From NCBI GenBank assembly GCA_025059535.1, contig JANXCX010000019.1, forward strand, positions 132,363-196,362: a stretch of DNA of 64,000 bases, given 5' to 3'. Positions 26,945 through 36,999 of this stretch are shown in pieces. The DNA comes from Bacteroidia bacterium (GTDB lineage Bacteria; Bacteroidota; Bacteroidia; SpSt-205). A program made the translations under genes and the position numbers. The notes beneath the pieces are model-generated. The model did no database searches and was not told the DNA's origin. It saw only the letters and a program-made list of their open reading frames with translations. The number at the start of each line of letters is the position of its first letter. Within the stretch, counting starts at the first letter, position 1.

Positions 26945-29311
26945 ATGCAGCCGCTGCAGGAATGGGATTGGCGCCGCTTTCTCATACTTCTTACACGCTA
27001 CTGGTGGTGGCCTGTGCTTACTTGTGTAGGGGCTCTTACAGCCGCATGGATCTATCTGCGTTATACCCTCGCTCTTTATAAAACGGAGACTGTCATCCAA
27101 ATAGACCTAAGTAGTGGGTCGGATCTCTCCGGTCGTTCTGAGCATTCTCTTTATGCCTTTCCTGTAGAAGGCCTAGCGGAGTCTTATATGGAGCTTTTCA
27201 GTACGCACGACGTAATTCTCTCAGTAGTGCAAGCCTTAGAACTAGACCAAGTAGTGTATAGCATAGGTAAGTTTGGCAAACACCTTCTTTTCCCCTCTCC
27301 CTTTCGGTTAGAGATAAGCCCTGACCAAGATAGATTCTTAACCACTTACGGACGCTTGTGGAAAGTAGTTCTACGACCGGATTCAAGCTATACCTTATAT
27401 ACAGGTGAGTCGGCACAATTGAGCGGAAAGCTAGGCAAATGGAAAGATAAAGACACCTTTCTCGTGCGTCTTGTGCCTAAGATTGAAGCCATTTCCCCTG
27501 GTACTTATCTGCTCCAGTGTATTCCCTTAGAGGAAGTGGTAGGTTACTGGCAAGGGCGGATTACCGTCGCACCTAAAAGAGGTCTCACTGTACTGAGTAT
27601 AACTGTTATAGACTATTCGCCCTCTCGCCTTTACCAATTTAGCCGAGCTCTACTAGATAGGGCCCGCTCATACGAACAGAACATTAGAAAACGTCATTAC
27701 GATAGGGCCCTAAGATATGTAGATACTCTACTCAACCGCACGGTTGATGAGATAAAAAGACTCAATGATACTCTTCTAAGATTTGAAATGAATTCTGACA
27801 TGGCAATCATTCCAACCCGCAGGCAAAAAGCTTTAGCGCTCTTTTCGGAGCTAGAGCCCTTATCTTACAAGTTGCAGCTTCAGGGAATTCAGCTGCTTCT
27901 TCAGCAAGTTCAGGCTAAACGCGATAGTCTCCTCCAGCACCCTGATAGTGGCATAACTCCTTTAGCTCTCTCCACTCTTCCAAGCGAATCTATGCCTGGT
28001 GAGCTTGTCGCAGAGGTCAATAGACTGATAGCTCAAAGAATGGATCTGCTAGAGATATATCAGCCAAATGCCCCAATTATAAAATCTCTCAGCCAAAAAA
28101 TACTTGCAACACTTAATACAATTCTAAAGGAGCTAAAGGAATACCAGCGCACGCTTCTCCATTCTGAGGAGCTGAAGCATCAAGAATGGCTGAGTCAGCG
28201 CCAAGTAGCCTATAGGGACATTCAATATGAGCGGCAGCTAGCCCTCATGCAGGAAAATATTGCGTTACGACGCGAGCTGTACCGAAGCCTCCTTGACCGC
28301 CGCATTCAGTTAGGAATCTGGAAAGAGGCTACCGCTTCTCTCATTCGGGTCAACCAGCCACCTTCACCTGCTATTCTCGTATTTCCTTCTAAACTGCATA
28401 TCTACCTTTTAGCTCTCGCAGTAGGAATAATCTCAGGCATAGGTGGTATTTTCCTTAAGTATGTATTTGACCAGAAAGTCTCTTACAGAGTAGATTTGGA
28501 AGGGTCAACTCCCATACCCATAATAGCTGAGATTCCTTACAGCCAAAAAAGCCATAAAGGCTTTATACTTTCTAACTTACAGCTTGAGGTTCTACGAAGT
28601 CTGCGGAATGCTCTCAGCTTTTTATGGGAGCCTGATCAACCCCGCCTTGTAACTATTACCTCTACCGTGAGTGGTGAAGGCAAAACTTTCGCTGCGTATG
28701 CTCTTGCCTACGCTTACGCTATCACGGGAAGTCGCGTACTTCTGATAGATGCCGACCTGCGACGGTCTAGCTTATCCCACTGGGCGGGCTATTATCAGGA
28801 AGGGCTCTCCCTTCTATTGAACTACGCTGGCGAGCTGTCTTACACTACTATCAGCAAATTCATACACCCCTTAGTTACAGAAGGCCTCTTTCTTCTGCCC
28901 GCTGGTCCTAACGCGCCCAATCCGGCTGAGCTTATAGGATCAGCTAACCTGCCAAAAATTATTCAAGCCTTAGCCCCACACTTTGACTATATCATTATAG
29001 ACACTGCCCCTTTAGGACTAGTTTCGGATGCCCTGCCTATTATCCAACATCATCCCTTTACGATCATTCTGTATGTGTTTAGATCCGATTATTCCCGGCT
29101 GCCCTTTCTCCGCCATCTCAGTCAGCTTATTCAGCAGTACCATCTGAAGAAGATTTATCTCCTCTTCAACGGCACCAAACTTTCCCGGCCACGCTATGGC
29201 TATGGGTATGGATATGGGTATTACAGTTCAGAGTACGGAAACGGTTACTATCGGTCTTCTGTACAGAAAACTTCCTTTTGGCAGCGTCTGCGCGAACAGC
29301 TTCCTCTCTGA
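26945..29311 (+). CDS. Wzc-like chain-length determinant / BY-type tyrosine kinase
   Basis: Wzz-type N-term; Walker A VSGEGKTFAAY, A' VLLIDADLRRSSL, B YIIIDTAPLG; C-term Tyr cluster RPRYGYGYGYGYYSSEYGNGYYRSS. Confidence 0.92.
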   Translation: MQPLQEWDWRRFLILLTRYWWWPVLTCVGALTAAWIYLRYTLALYKTETVIQIDLSSGSDLSGRSEHSLYAFPVEGLAESYMELFSTHDVILSVVQALELDQVVYSIGKFGKHLLFPSPFRLEISPDQDRFLTTYGRLWKVVLRPDSSYTLYTGESAQLSGKLGKWKDKDTFLVRLVPKIEAISPGTYLLQCIPLEEVVGYWQGRITVAPKRGLTVLSITVIDYSPSRLYQFSRALLDRARSYEQNIRKRHYDRALRYVDTLLNRTVDEIKRLNDTLLRFEMNSDMAIIPTRRQKALALFSELEPLSYKLQLQGIQLLLQQVQAKRDSLLQHPDSGITPLALSTLPSESMPGELVAEVNRLIAQRMDLLEIYQPNAPIIKSLSQKILATLNTILKELKEYQRTLLHSEELKHQEWLSQRQVAYRDIQYERQLALMQENIALRRELYRSLLDRRIQLGIWKEATASLIRVNQPPSPAILVFPSKLHIYLLALAVGIISGIGGIFLKYVFDQKVSYRVDLEGSTPIPIIAEIPYSQKSHKGFILSNLQLEVLRSLRNALSFLWEPDQPRLVTITSTVSGEGKTFAAYALAYAYAITGSRVLLIDADLRRSSLSHWAGYYQEGLSLLLNYAGELSYTTISKFIHPLVTEGLFLLPAGPNAPNPAELIGSANLPKIIQALAPHFDYIIIDTAPLGLVSDALPIIQHHPFTIILYVFRSDYSRLPFLRHLSQLIQQYHLKKIYLLFNGTKLSRPRYGYGYGYGYYSSEYGNGYYRSSVQKTSFWQRLREQLPL
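29195..29224 (+). repeat. Hexamer repeat (TATGGN) encoding the Tyr-Gly tail
   Basis: TATGGC TATGGG TATGGA TATGGG TATTAC in frame. Confidence 0.75.
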
Positions 29312-29314
29312 AAC

Positions 29315-30031
29315 ATGTGGTTTTTCCGCCCCTCGCCCCCTCCAATTAACTTAGGCGCTGAGCTCACGGTAGAACTGCATAACCATGTGCTACCCGGCCT
29401 AGACGATGGGGCCAGAAGTATGGAGGAGGCCGTACAGATGATATTTTTCTGGGCTGAAATGGGCTACCAGAAGGTTATAACTACCCCCCACATCGGGGCT
29501 ACTTTTAGGCCTTCACCGCACCAGATAGAGGAGACTTACAGTCGCCTTTGCCAGTGCCTCCACGAACAAGAAATTCCCATTTTCCTTACTGCCGCGGCAG
29601 AGTATCTTCTAGAAGCGGAGCTCAAGGCAGACCTGACCGCTCTGCGGGCTTTCGGCCCCAAGCGCCACCTCCTGATTGAGTTTGGGTTCTGGGTTCTTCC
29701 GCCCCGCTGGCAGGAGCTTACCTTTGCGCTTCAAAGTGCTGGCTATACTATCGTAATTGCTCATCCTGAGCGCTACGAATTCGCCACGCGGGAGCTTCTA
29801 CGCCGCTGGTACGAACAAGGCTTCTACCTCCAACTCAACCTCCTCTCTTTGGTAGGCTACTACGGAAAAGCTGCGCTCCAACGAGCTGAATACCTTCTGG
29901 AAAAAGGATGGGTCCATTTTGTGGGCAGTGACATGCACAGCCCCTCCCAAATCGCCCCTCTGCGTAAAGCTCTACAGCATAAAACCTTGCGGCGCCGATT
30001 TTCTACTTTCCTCAACCCCTCCCTCCTATGA
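29315..30031 (+). CDS. CpsB/CapC-type PHP-family tyrosine-protein phosphatase
   Basis: ELHNHVLPGLDDGARSMEEAVQM, VITTPHIG, IVIAHPERYEF, FVGSDMHSPSQIAP. Confidence 0.9.
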   Translation: MWFFRPSPPPINLGAELTVELHNHVLPGLDDGARSMEEAVQMIFFWAEMGYQKVITTPHIGATFRPSPHQIEETYSRLCQCLHEQEIPIFLTAAAEYLLEAELKADLTALRAFGPKRHLLIEFGFWVLPPRWQELTFALQSAGYTIVIAHPERYEFATRELLRRWYEQGFYLQLNLLSLVGYYGKAALQRAEYLLEKGWVHFVGSDMHSPSQIAPLRKALQHKTLRRRFSTFLNPSLL

Positions 30032-30519
30032 GTGACCGAATAGGCAAAATTTGGGTGCTCAGTCTAGTCGCCCTGATCCTAGGCCTTAGCCTCTCGCTAT
30101 GGTGGCACGGGCGAACCGCCTCCGCCGAAGCCCAACTTACCTACCTCATCGCGCATGCCCAGCAACAGCTCGGGTGCCGCCCTTACCTCCTCAATTCAGA
30201 CCTCAAAATGGACATAAACAAGAATGGCATTCCAGAATACCTTTTCTCCTGCGACTCCGCCCTGTCAGCCATACATCAGCGCTTTATATGGATGGAGCTG
30301 CAGCGCAAGCGTCTGCGCATACTGGCCCACCATACACCAGAAGGTTGGCGGGTAGGCCAAGGCCCTACCCGCGCCGAGGGATTTTACTGGCTCATAGATC
30401 GCCAACATAGCCGCTTCCTCCTTCTCCCAATTTTTAGCTACGAGCTTTCTCTTGTTTCCGAACCTTTGCAGCCTATATGGAGTCCCGAAGCCCAGGCCAT
30501 CCAATTCGTCGCACCGTAG
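30028..30519 (+). CDS. Hypothetical exported/membrane-anchored protein
   Basis: N-terminal TM (IWVLSLVALILGLSLSLWWHG); overlaps neighbours on both sides. Confidence 0.6.
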   Translation: MSDRIGKIWVLSLVALILGLSLSLWWHGRTASAEAQLTYLIAHAQQQLGCRPYLLNSDLKMDINKNGIPEYLFSCDSALSAIHQRFIWMELQRKRLRILAHHTPEGWRVGQGPTRAEGFYWLIDRQHSRFLLLPIFSYELSLVSEPLQPIWSPEAQAIQFVAP

Positions 30520-30854
30520 GCCTACGGAACGTGCAGATCTACAGCCACGTAGGTTACCTTCCCGAAGAGCAGCAAATAGGCCGCTTAGTGCGGGTAAACA
30601 TAGAAGTAAGCTACCAGCTGGATAAAATAACCTCAGTGCCTCCCATAGATTATCGGGAGATCGCTAGCCTGGTTCAAAGCCGCTTTGCCTCACCGGCTAC
30701 GCTGTTAGAAGAGGTAGCCGAGCAGATCGCCCATCAGATCCTGCAAAGGTGGACTTTCGTGGAAAAAGTGCGCGTAGAAGTCCATAAAGTACACCCACCT
30801 ATTGGTATATTGGCTGAAACGGCCTATGCTGGGGTGGAGATGGAGCGTATGTAG
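30477..30854 (+). CDS. folB: Dihydroneopterin aldolase
   Basis: VGLRNVQIYSHVGYLPEEQQIGRLVRVNIEVSY...TLLEEVAEQIAHQIL...VRVEVHKVHPPIG. Confidence 0.9.
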   Translation: MESRSPGHPIRRTVGLRNVQIYSHVGYLPEEQQIGRLVRVNIEVSYQLDKITSVPPIDYREIASLVQSRFASPATLLEEVAEQIAHQILQRWTFVEKVRVEVHKVHPPIGILAETAYAGVEMERM

Positions 30855-31428
30855 TTTGGCCGTACTGGCCGCCCAGAAATGGGACACTCTCGTAGTGATT
30901 GAAACGGCGTACGGCACCCTACGCCTTCAGCTTTATCGTGAGACACCGGTCCATCGCGCCAATTTCTTCAGTTTGGTACAAACAGGCCTTTTGGACGGTA
31001 CTACGTTTCATCGTGTGGTGCCAGGTTTTGTGATTCAAGGGGGCGATCCGAATTCAAAAGATATGGATCCGCTAAATGATGGTTTGGGAGGACCGGGCTA
31101 TACCTTGCCGGCTGAAATCCGCCCAGGGCTCAAGCACACTTATGGCGCCGTAGGAGCGGCTCGTCTAGCGGATGCCGTCAATCCCACCCGAGCCTCAAAT
31201 GGAAGCCAGTTTTATATTGTGGTGGCCCCTGAAGGCGCCCCCTTCCTGGATGGCGCTTATACGGTCTTCGGCCAAGTATTAGAAGGAATAGAGGTAGCCA
31301 ACAAAATCGCTCGGGTGCCGCGTGATGGGCGCGACCGACCACTTCAAGACATACCTATGCGGTTGCGTCTGGAGCGGCACAAGGTGAGTCGCTTACGCAA
31401 AAAGTATGGGCAAGCCTATCGGATTTAG
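30826..31428 (+). CDS. Cyclophilin-type peptidyl-prolyl cis-trans isomerase, exported
   Basis: IETAYGTLRLQLYRETPVHRANFFSLVQTGLLDGTTFHRVVPGFVIQGGDP; ATG 30826 gives signal peptide MLGWRWSVCSLAVLAAQ. Confidence 0.9.
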   Translation: MLGWRWSVCSLAVLAAQKWDTLVVIETAYGTLRLQLYRETPVHRANFFSLVQTGLLDGTTFHRVVPGFVIQGGDPNSKDMDPLNDGLGGPGYTLPAEIRPGLKHTYGAVGAARLADAVNPTRASNGSQFYIVVAPEGAPFLDGAYTVFGQVLEGIEVANKIARVPRDGRDRPLQDIPMRLRLERHKVSRLRKKYGQAYRI

Positions 31429-32152
31429 GACGGCAGCTCTCTCCGATCGCGGCCGCATTCGCCCAAATAATGAAGACCGCATAGCCGCCCTTCGTCTGCC
31501 GCAGGGGGCGCTCTGGATGGTATGTGATGGTATGGGAGGGCATGCTGCAGGGGAAAAAGCCGCCGAGCTAGCCGTACAAGCGGTGGTAGAGTACCTAGCC
31601 AATGCGCCTCCCCTGCCCCCGCCCCACCTCCTTGAAAAAGCCCTTTTTGAGGCTAACCACGCTATCTACACAATGGCGCATTTGTACCCTCAGTACCATC
31701 GCATGGGCACCACCTGCGTTATAGCCCTTTATCGCGAAGAAGAAGGCAAGCTTTACTATGCGCATATCGGGGATAGTCGCCTTTACCTCTACCGTCAAGG
31801 GCAACTCTACCAGAAAACACTAGACCATTCTTATGTACAGTTTTTAGTGTCGCAGGGCCTACTATCTCCCGAAGAGGCGGAACTTCATCCGCGCCGGCAT
31901 GTGATTCTGCGCGCCTTGGGCCTGAGCCAGCGCCCAGAAATAGAGGTAGCGCTAGAGGCCCTTACCATTGAGCCAGGCGATTGCATCCTTTTGTGTAGCG
32001 ACGGTCTGAACAACATGCTGTCAAATAGCGACATCCAGGCCATTTTAAATACCGACCTTCCGCTCCAAGCTAAAGCCCATGCCCTAGTCAAAGCGGCCAA
32101 CGAAGCCGGCGGCGAAGATAACATAAGCGTAGTACTGGCAGAGTTCGTGTAA
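31406..32152 (+). CDS. PP2C-family Ser/Thr protein phosphatase (Stp-like)
   Basis: SDRGRIRPNNEDRIAAL, VCDGMGGHAAGEKAAELA, HIGDSRLYLYR, LLCSDGLNNMLS, GGEDNISVVL. Confidence 0.93.
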   Translation: MGKPIGFRTAALSDRGRIRPNNEDRIAALRLPQGALWMVCDGMGGHAAGEKAAELAVQAVVEYLANAPPLPPPHLLEKALFEANHAIYTMAHLYPQYHRMGTTCVIALYREEEGKLYYAHIGDSRLYLYRQGQLYQKTLDHSYVQFLVSQGLLSPEEAELHPRRHVILRALGLSQRPEIEVALEALTIEPGDCILLCSDGLNNMLSNSDIQAILNTDLPLQAKAHALVKAANEAGGEDNISVVLAEFV

Positions 32153-32165
32153 GAAAAAAGCCAAG

Positions 32166-32173
32166 TATATTTG
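32166..32173 (+). promoter_or_regulatory. -7 element TATATTTG
   Basis: Exact TAnnTTTG, 4 nt before ATG 32178. Confidence 0.65.
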
Positions 32174-32177
32174 CCTC

Positions 32178-35100
32178 ATGCGAAAGGTATATTATTTAGT
32201 TTGCCTAGCCGGAATCCGCTTTTCCCTGATGTGGGCGCAGGAGGAGCGTCAGAGGCAGCTAGGAGCTCTTGAGCAGCCGGCGGTATCCGAGCCCCGCCGA
32301 CCGAAAACCATAGTCCTACGCGGTAAGGTGCTGAGCGAGAATGGCGAGCCGCTCCCTGGAGCCTACATACGCATAGAAGGCACTATCCAAGGGGCGGTAG
32401 CAGGCGCTAACGGTGAATTCCGCCTAAATCTCCTCAGCCCCATGGATCCCATTCTCCTTGAAGCCTCTTTTGTGGGCTATGAAGCCAGTCGCCTTTCCAT
32501 ACCCCTAAGTCAGGTGGAAAAAGAAATTACCCTAACCCTCAAAGAGACGGGGGTGCGCACCCAGGAAGTAGTCATCTCCGCTAGCCGTGTTAGCGAAACA
32601 GTGATGAATTCTCCCGTAACTGTCCTAAAGATGAACTCACGCGAAGTACAAGAAGCCCCAGGCCTAAACATTTTCCAAAATATAACCATTTTCAAATCGG
32701 CCGAGCAGGTTAGCTCAAGTCTCACTTTCCAAATTATAAACACCCGCGGCTTCAACTCTTCTAATAATACTCGTTTTGTTCAGCGGTTGGATGGCATAGA
32801 AATCCAAGCCCCCGTTTTGAATTTCCCTGTATCTGGTATTACTAATACGGGGGACTTAGATGTAGAAAGTGTTGAGATTGTGCCGGGCCCTGCCTCGGCT
32901 CTCTACGGACCTAATGCCTTCAATGGAATTATGAATGTATATACTAAAGATCCTTTTCGCTTCCCAGGTCTTTCGGCTTCCGTCCGATTAGGCCTCAATC
33001 ATCCAGATCGTGTGGACACCACGCCTCAACCGCTCTACGATATCTCCATCCGGTATGCTAAGAGCTGGAAGAATCGTATAGGCTTTAAGATATTTGCCAA
33101 CTGGTTTGATGGGCATGATTGGGTGGCCTCCAGCAGGGCCGATGTAGGCGTGTATGTAGGCGCCCGTGGCCAGTATGCTATTCCTGGTCCAGAAAACCCA
33201 GGCTACCAGGGCCTTAATGTATATGGGGATGAGATCCGCATCTCACCAGCCACCGTCCGCACCATCGCCAGCCAAGGTAGCCTACTTCTAGGTTCTCCGC
33301 CCAATCCCAATGATTTAGATTTCTATGTAAGCCGAACGGGATATTTAGAGCGCGACTTAGTCGACTACCGTGCAAGCGTAAAAAAGGCCTTAGTAGGAGG
33401 ATATTACCGCATTACAGACAAGCTTCAACTGAAATACCTGGGCTACCTTTCCACTGGATCTACGGTTTATCAAGGGAATAACCGCTATAGTCTGAGAGAC
33501 TTTATCTTTAGTGCCAACGCTTTAGAGCTATCGGGACCCGATTTTCGGATATGGGCCTATAATTTATGGGAGGACGCTGGAGAAAGTTATGACAGCCGCT
33601 TTGCGGCTATAAATCTCTTGCGCCGCGTCAAGCCGGATAATAACTGGATGGTGCAATATGTATGGGCCTACACGGGGCAGTTGTACAACTACCTAAAGAA
33701 TGCAATAGGCCTTAATCCAGATGAGTATGGCATTCCACGCGGCGGTAGTCATGCAGAGGCGCGCCGTTTTGCCGACTCGGATAGAATGGAGGCCCTTATA
33801 CCCATTTTCCAGCAGTTTGGGGCTGAACCCCTTGCCAGCCTTGCGCGCGGCGGAAGTCGTCTAATCCCTGGTACGCCCGCTTTCCGGGAAGCTCTGCGCA
33901 GTATCGCTTCCAATCCCAACTTCTTAGGTGGGGGGGCAGGCTTCTTTGACCGTAGCTCCATGTACCATGCCGAAGGCCAATATGACTTGTCCCGCTATCT
34001 CCGCTGGGTAAGTATTTTAGTAGGGGGTAACTTCCGGTACTTCCTTACGAACTCACGCGGGACTGTCTTAGCGGACACCGCTGGCCCCATAGGCATATGG
34101 GAGGTAGGGGCTTTTATCCAAGCCAGCCGAGCCTTCTGGCGCGAACGCCTACGCCTCACGGCTTCCCTCCGCTACGACCGAAATAAAAACTTCACCGGCC
34201 GCCTAAATCCCCGAATAGGCGGAATACTTGCCCTAGACCCTAAAAACCAGCACAACCTGCGCCTTTCTTATCAGACGGGCTTCCGCATGCCAACCCTCCA
34301 AGGGCAATACATAGACTTAAATCTGGGGGCCTTTCGTCTAATTGGAGGGCTTCCAGAGATGCTTAGCTATTACGGGCTAGATCGTCAGGCTTATACCTTG
34401 GCTTCTGTGCGAGCTATGCAGGATTCCATACGCGCACAGACGCGCGGTACGAGTGACCCTAATGCCTATGCAGACCTACTACGCCCGGCACAATTCCCTC
34501 GGCTAAGCCCAGAGCTTGTCTCTTGCGTTGAGGTGGGATCGCGCCACCTGCTGGGCGAGAAGATATACATAGACCTAGACTACGCCTATTCCTGGTACAC
34601 CAATTTTATCGGCCAAGTAGATGTAGTAGGGGCACGGCGCATTACGCGGGCTGACGGTAGCACTGGTTTCACTAACCTTACGCCTACTAACCTACTTCTT
34701 ACAGACTCCCATCAGGTTTTACGCGTATATCAAAATACCACAACCCTTGTAGCCGCTCATCATTTTTCCGCCGCTCTGCAATATACCCTCAACCGTCGCC
34801 TCTTTCTAAATGCTAACTTCACCTATGCTGAAGTGGTACTCACCGAAGAGGCTCGGCGCGACCAGCTCATCGCCCGCTTCAACACACCCCGCTACAAGGC
34901 TAATGTGTACCTTACGGGTCGCGAATTTCTGACTAACCGCCGCTTAGGATTTTCCATAGGCTATCGCTGGATAAATGCCTACCTATTTGAAGAGTCCTTC
35001 CATTCTCAGGTTATCCCAACTTATCAGCTCGTCGATGCGCAAATAAGTTACAAGTTTCCCAAGCTACGCAGTCTCATCCGCATGGGCGGTCAAAATATTC

Positions 35101-35189
35101 TCAACAATCGGCACATAGAGCTACCAGGCGGGCCGACGTTAGGCGCCTTGTATTATGTGCAGTGGGTGTATGACCCCTTTCTGCCTTAG
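32178..35189 (+). CDS. TonB-dependent receptor (CarboxypepD_reg domain plus plug/barrel)
   Basis: LRGKVLSENGEPLPGAYIRIEGTIQGAVAGANGEFRL; VESVEIVPGPASALYGPNAFNGIMNVYTK. Confidence 0.93.
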   Translation: MRKVYYLVCLAGIRFSLMWAQEERQRQLGALEQPAVSEPRRPKTIVLRGKVLSENGEPLPGAYIRIEGTIQGAVAGANGEFRLNLLSPMDPILLEASFVGYEASRLSIPLSQVEKEITLTLKETGVRTQEVVISASRVSETVMNSPVTVLKMNSREVQEAPGLNIFQNITIFKSAEQVSSSLTFQIINTRGFNSSNNTRFVQRLDGIEIQAPVLNFPVSGITNTGDLDVESVEIVPGPASALYGPNAFNGIMNVYTKDPFRFPGLSASVRLGLNHPDRVDTTPQPLYDISIRYAKSWKNRIGFKIFANWFDGHDWVASSRADVGVYVGARGQYAIPGPENPGYQGLNVYGDEIRISPATVRTIASQGSLLLGSPPNPNDLDFYVSRTGYLERDLVDYRASVKKALVGGYYRITDKLQLKYLGYLSTGSTVYQGNNRYSLRDFIFSANALELSGPDFRIWAYNLWEDAGESYDSRFAAINLLRRVKPDNNWMVQYVWAYTGQLYNYLKNAIGLNPDEYGIPRGGSHAEARRFADSDRMEALIPIFQQFGAEPLASLARGGSRLIPGTPAFREALRSIASNPNFLGGGAGFFDRSSMYHAEGQYDLSRYLRWVSILVGGNFRYFLTNSRGTVLADTAGPIGIWEVGAFIQASRAFWRERLRLTASLRYDRNKNFTGRLNPRIGGILALDPKNQHNLRLSYQTGFRMPTLQGQYIDLNLGAFRLIGGLPEMLSYYGLDRQAYTLASVRAMQDSIRAQTRGTSDPNAYADLLRPAQFPRLSPELVSCVEVGSRHLLGEKIYIDLDYAYSWYTNFIGQVDVVGARRITRADGSTGFTNLTPTNLLLTDSHQVLRVYQNTTTLVAAHHFSAALQYTLNRRLFLNANFTYAEVVLTEEARRDQLIARFNTPRYKANVYLTGREFLTNRRLGFSIGYRWINAYLFEESFHSQVIPTYQLVDAQISYKFPKLRSLIRMGGQNILNNRHIELPGGPTLGALYYVQWVYDPFLP

Positions 35190-35212
35190 AGGCCACTTAC
35201 CTATACTTGATT

Positions 35213-35581
35213 ATGCTTGAAGGGTACTTGGGCGCTCTCGTTTTACTGGGGGTAGGGGTTACTATAGGGATAGCGCTAGTGTATGCGCCTACGCTTTTGG
35301 GGCCCCGTCGTCCCCTGCCCCAAAAAATGATCCCCTACGAAAGTGGGATGGACCCTGTAGGTACTACTCGCCAGCGCTTTTCGGTGCATTACTACAAGGT
35401 AGCTATGCTCTTCACGATTTTTGACGTAGAAATCGCCCTTCTCTATCCTTGGGTACTCTTTTTTAGGGAAAATCCCGCCTGGGCCTTAGGCTTATTTGTG
35501 TCCTTTACGGGTATTTTAGCGGTAGGCTACTTATACCTTTTGCGTACGGGTATTTTTGACTGGAGTCGAAAGGAATTATAG
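35213..35581 (+). CDS. nuoA: NADH-quinone oxidoreductase subunit A
   Basis: KMIPYESGMDPVGTTRQRFSVHYYKVAMLFTIFDVEIALLYPWVLFF. Confidence 0.93.
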   Translation: MLEGYLGALVLLGVGVTIGIALVYAPTLLGPRRPLPQKMIPYESGMDPVGTTRQRFSVHYYKVAMLFTIFDVEIALLYPWVLFFRENPAWALGLFVSFTGILAVGYLYLLRTGIFDWSRKEL

Positions 35582-35583
35582 CT

Positions 35584-36999
35584 ATGTATCAGCCCCTTCT
35601 AGTGGGTGGGCAGTGGGTACCAACCCCACATGTGCGAACTTTATACGCGCCCTATACGAGGACACCCCTGGCTGAGGTAGCCTACGCTACGCCTGACCAT
35701 ATACAGCAGGTGATAGCTCAGCTTTCGGTTGGCCAAAAAGCCGCGGCGCAATTGCCTACCCATCAGCGCTACACTATTTTAGATCGCCTAGCCCGCTGGA
35801 TATCGGATAACGCTGAAGCCATAGCCCGAGGCATCGCCGAGGAAGCCGGAAAGCCTCTGCGTTATGCGCGCGCTGAAGTGCAGCGGGCATATATCACCGT
35901 AACCTTGGGCCGCGATCTAGTGCGGCTCATAGAAGGCGAGCTTCTTCCAGGAGACCTTTCTCCCGCTACCGAAGGGCGCTGGTTACTGGTTCGGCGTATG
36001 CCGCTCGGCCCTCTACTGGCTATCACCCCCTTCAATTTTCCTCTTAATCTCGTGCTGCATAAAATCGTACCTGCTATCGTAGCGGGCTGTGCTATAACCC
36101 TCAAGCCCGCCCCCCAGGCTCCTCTTACGGCTTATCGCGTGGGCACGGCGCTTTTGGAGGCTGGCTGGCCGCCCGAAGCGCTCTCTATAATTAGCGCTGA
36201 ACCAGCCGTAGCGGAGATTCTGGTTCGTTCCCCGGCTTATCGTATCCTATCCTTTACGGGCAGCGCGGCCGTGGGCTGGCACCTTCAAACGCTGGCAGTC
36301 CAAAAGAAAGTCATTTTAGAACTCGGTGGCAGTGCAGCCGTCATTGTTCATGACACGGAGGATCTATCTAAAGCCGCTCAGGCCATAGCGGAAGCCGCTT
36401 ACCTTTACGCGGGCCAAGTCTGCATCGCCGTGCAGCGGATTTTTGTGCATCGCTCCCTTTATGACGATTTTTTAGAAGCCTATCGGGCAGCTACCTATGC
36501 GCTCGTCTGCGGTGATCCCCTGCACGAAGAGACCCACCTTAGTAGTATTATAGACGAGCGCAATTTCAGGCGAATCACGGACTGGCTTACGGAGGCCCGT
36601 CTCAGTGGGGCCCATGAGCTTATACCCCCGGTTTTGGACCCCGAGCGCCGCCTCATTACTCCTGGCCTACTTAGTGAGCTTTCTCCTAATATCCATTTAG
36701 CCCAAGAGGAAGCTTTTGCGCCACTGGCCGAAATTGCCCCTTATGACTTACCCGAGGAGGCTTTTCAAAAGGTAAATAGCTCACCCTATGGCCTCCAAGC
36801 GGGGATTTACACGGCCTCTGAACGGCTTCTGCGGCAGGCTTTTGAGTATTTAGAGGTAGGAGGGCTAATTCACAACGCCCCGCCTACCCTACGGATAGAT
36901 AGCATGCCTTACGGAGGGATGAAAAATTCGGGCCTGGGCCGCGAAGGGGTGAAATATGCTTTCCTGGAATACACCGTTCCGAAAGTGCTGGTATGGTAG
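35584..36999 (+). CDS. NAD(P)-dependent aldehyde dehydrogenase
   Basis: AITPFNFPLNLVLHKIVPAIVAGCAITLKPAPQAPLTA, FTGSAAVG, LELGGSAAVIV, YAGQVCIAVQRIFVH. Confidence 0.93.
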   Translation: MYQPLLVGGQWVPTPHVRTLYAPYTRTPLAEVAYATPDHIQQVIAQLSVGQKAAAQLPTHQRYTILDRLARWISDNAEAIARGIAEEAGKPLRYARAEVQRAYITVTLGRDLVRLIEGELLPGDLSPATEGRWLLVRRMPLGPLLAITPFNFPLNLVLHKIVPAIVAGCAITLKPAPQAPLTAYRVGTALLEAGWPPEALSIISAEPAVAEILVRSPAYRILSFTGSAAVGWHLQTLAVQKKVILELGGSAAVIVHDTEDLSKAAQAIAEAAYLYAGQVCIAVQRIFVHRSLYDDFLEAYRAATYALVCGDPLHEETHLSSIIDERNFRRITDWLTEARLSGAHELIPPVLDPERRLITPGLLSELSPNIHLAQEEAFAPLAEIAPYDLPEEAFQKVNSSPYGLQAGIYTASERLLRQAFEYLEVGGLIHNAPPTLRIDSMPYGGMKNSGLGREGVKYAFLEYTVPKVLVW

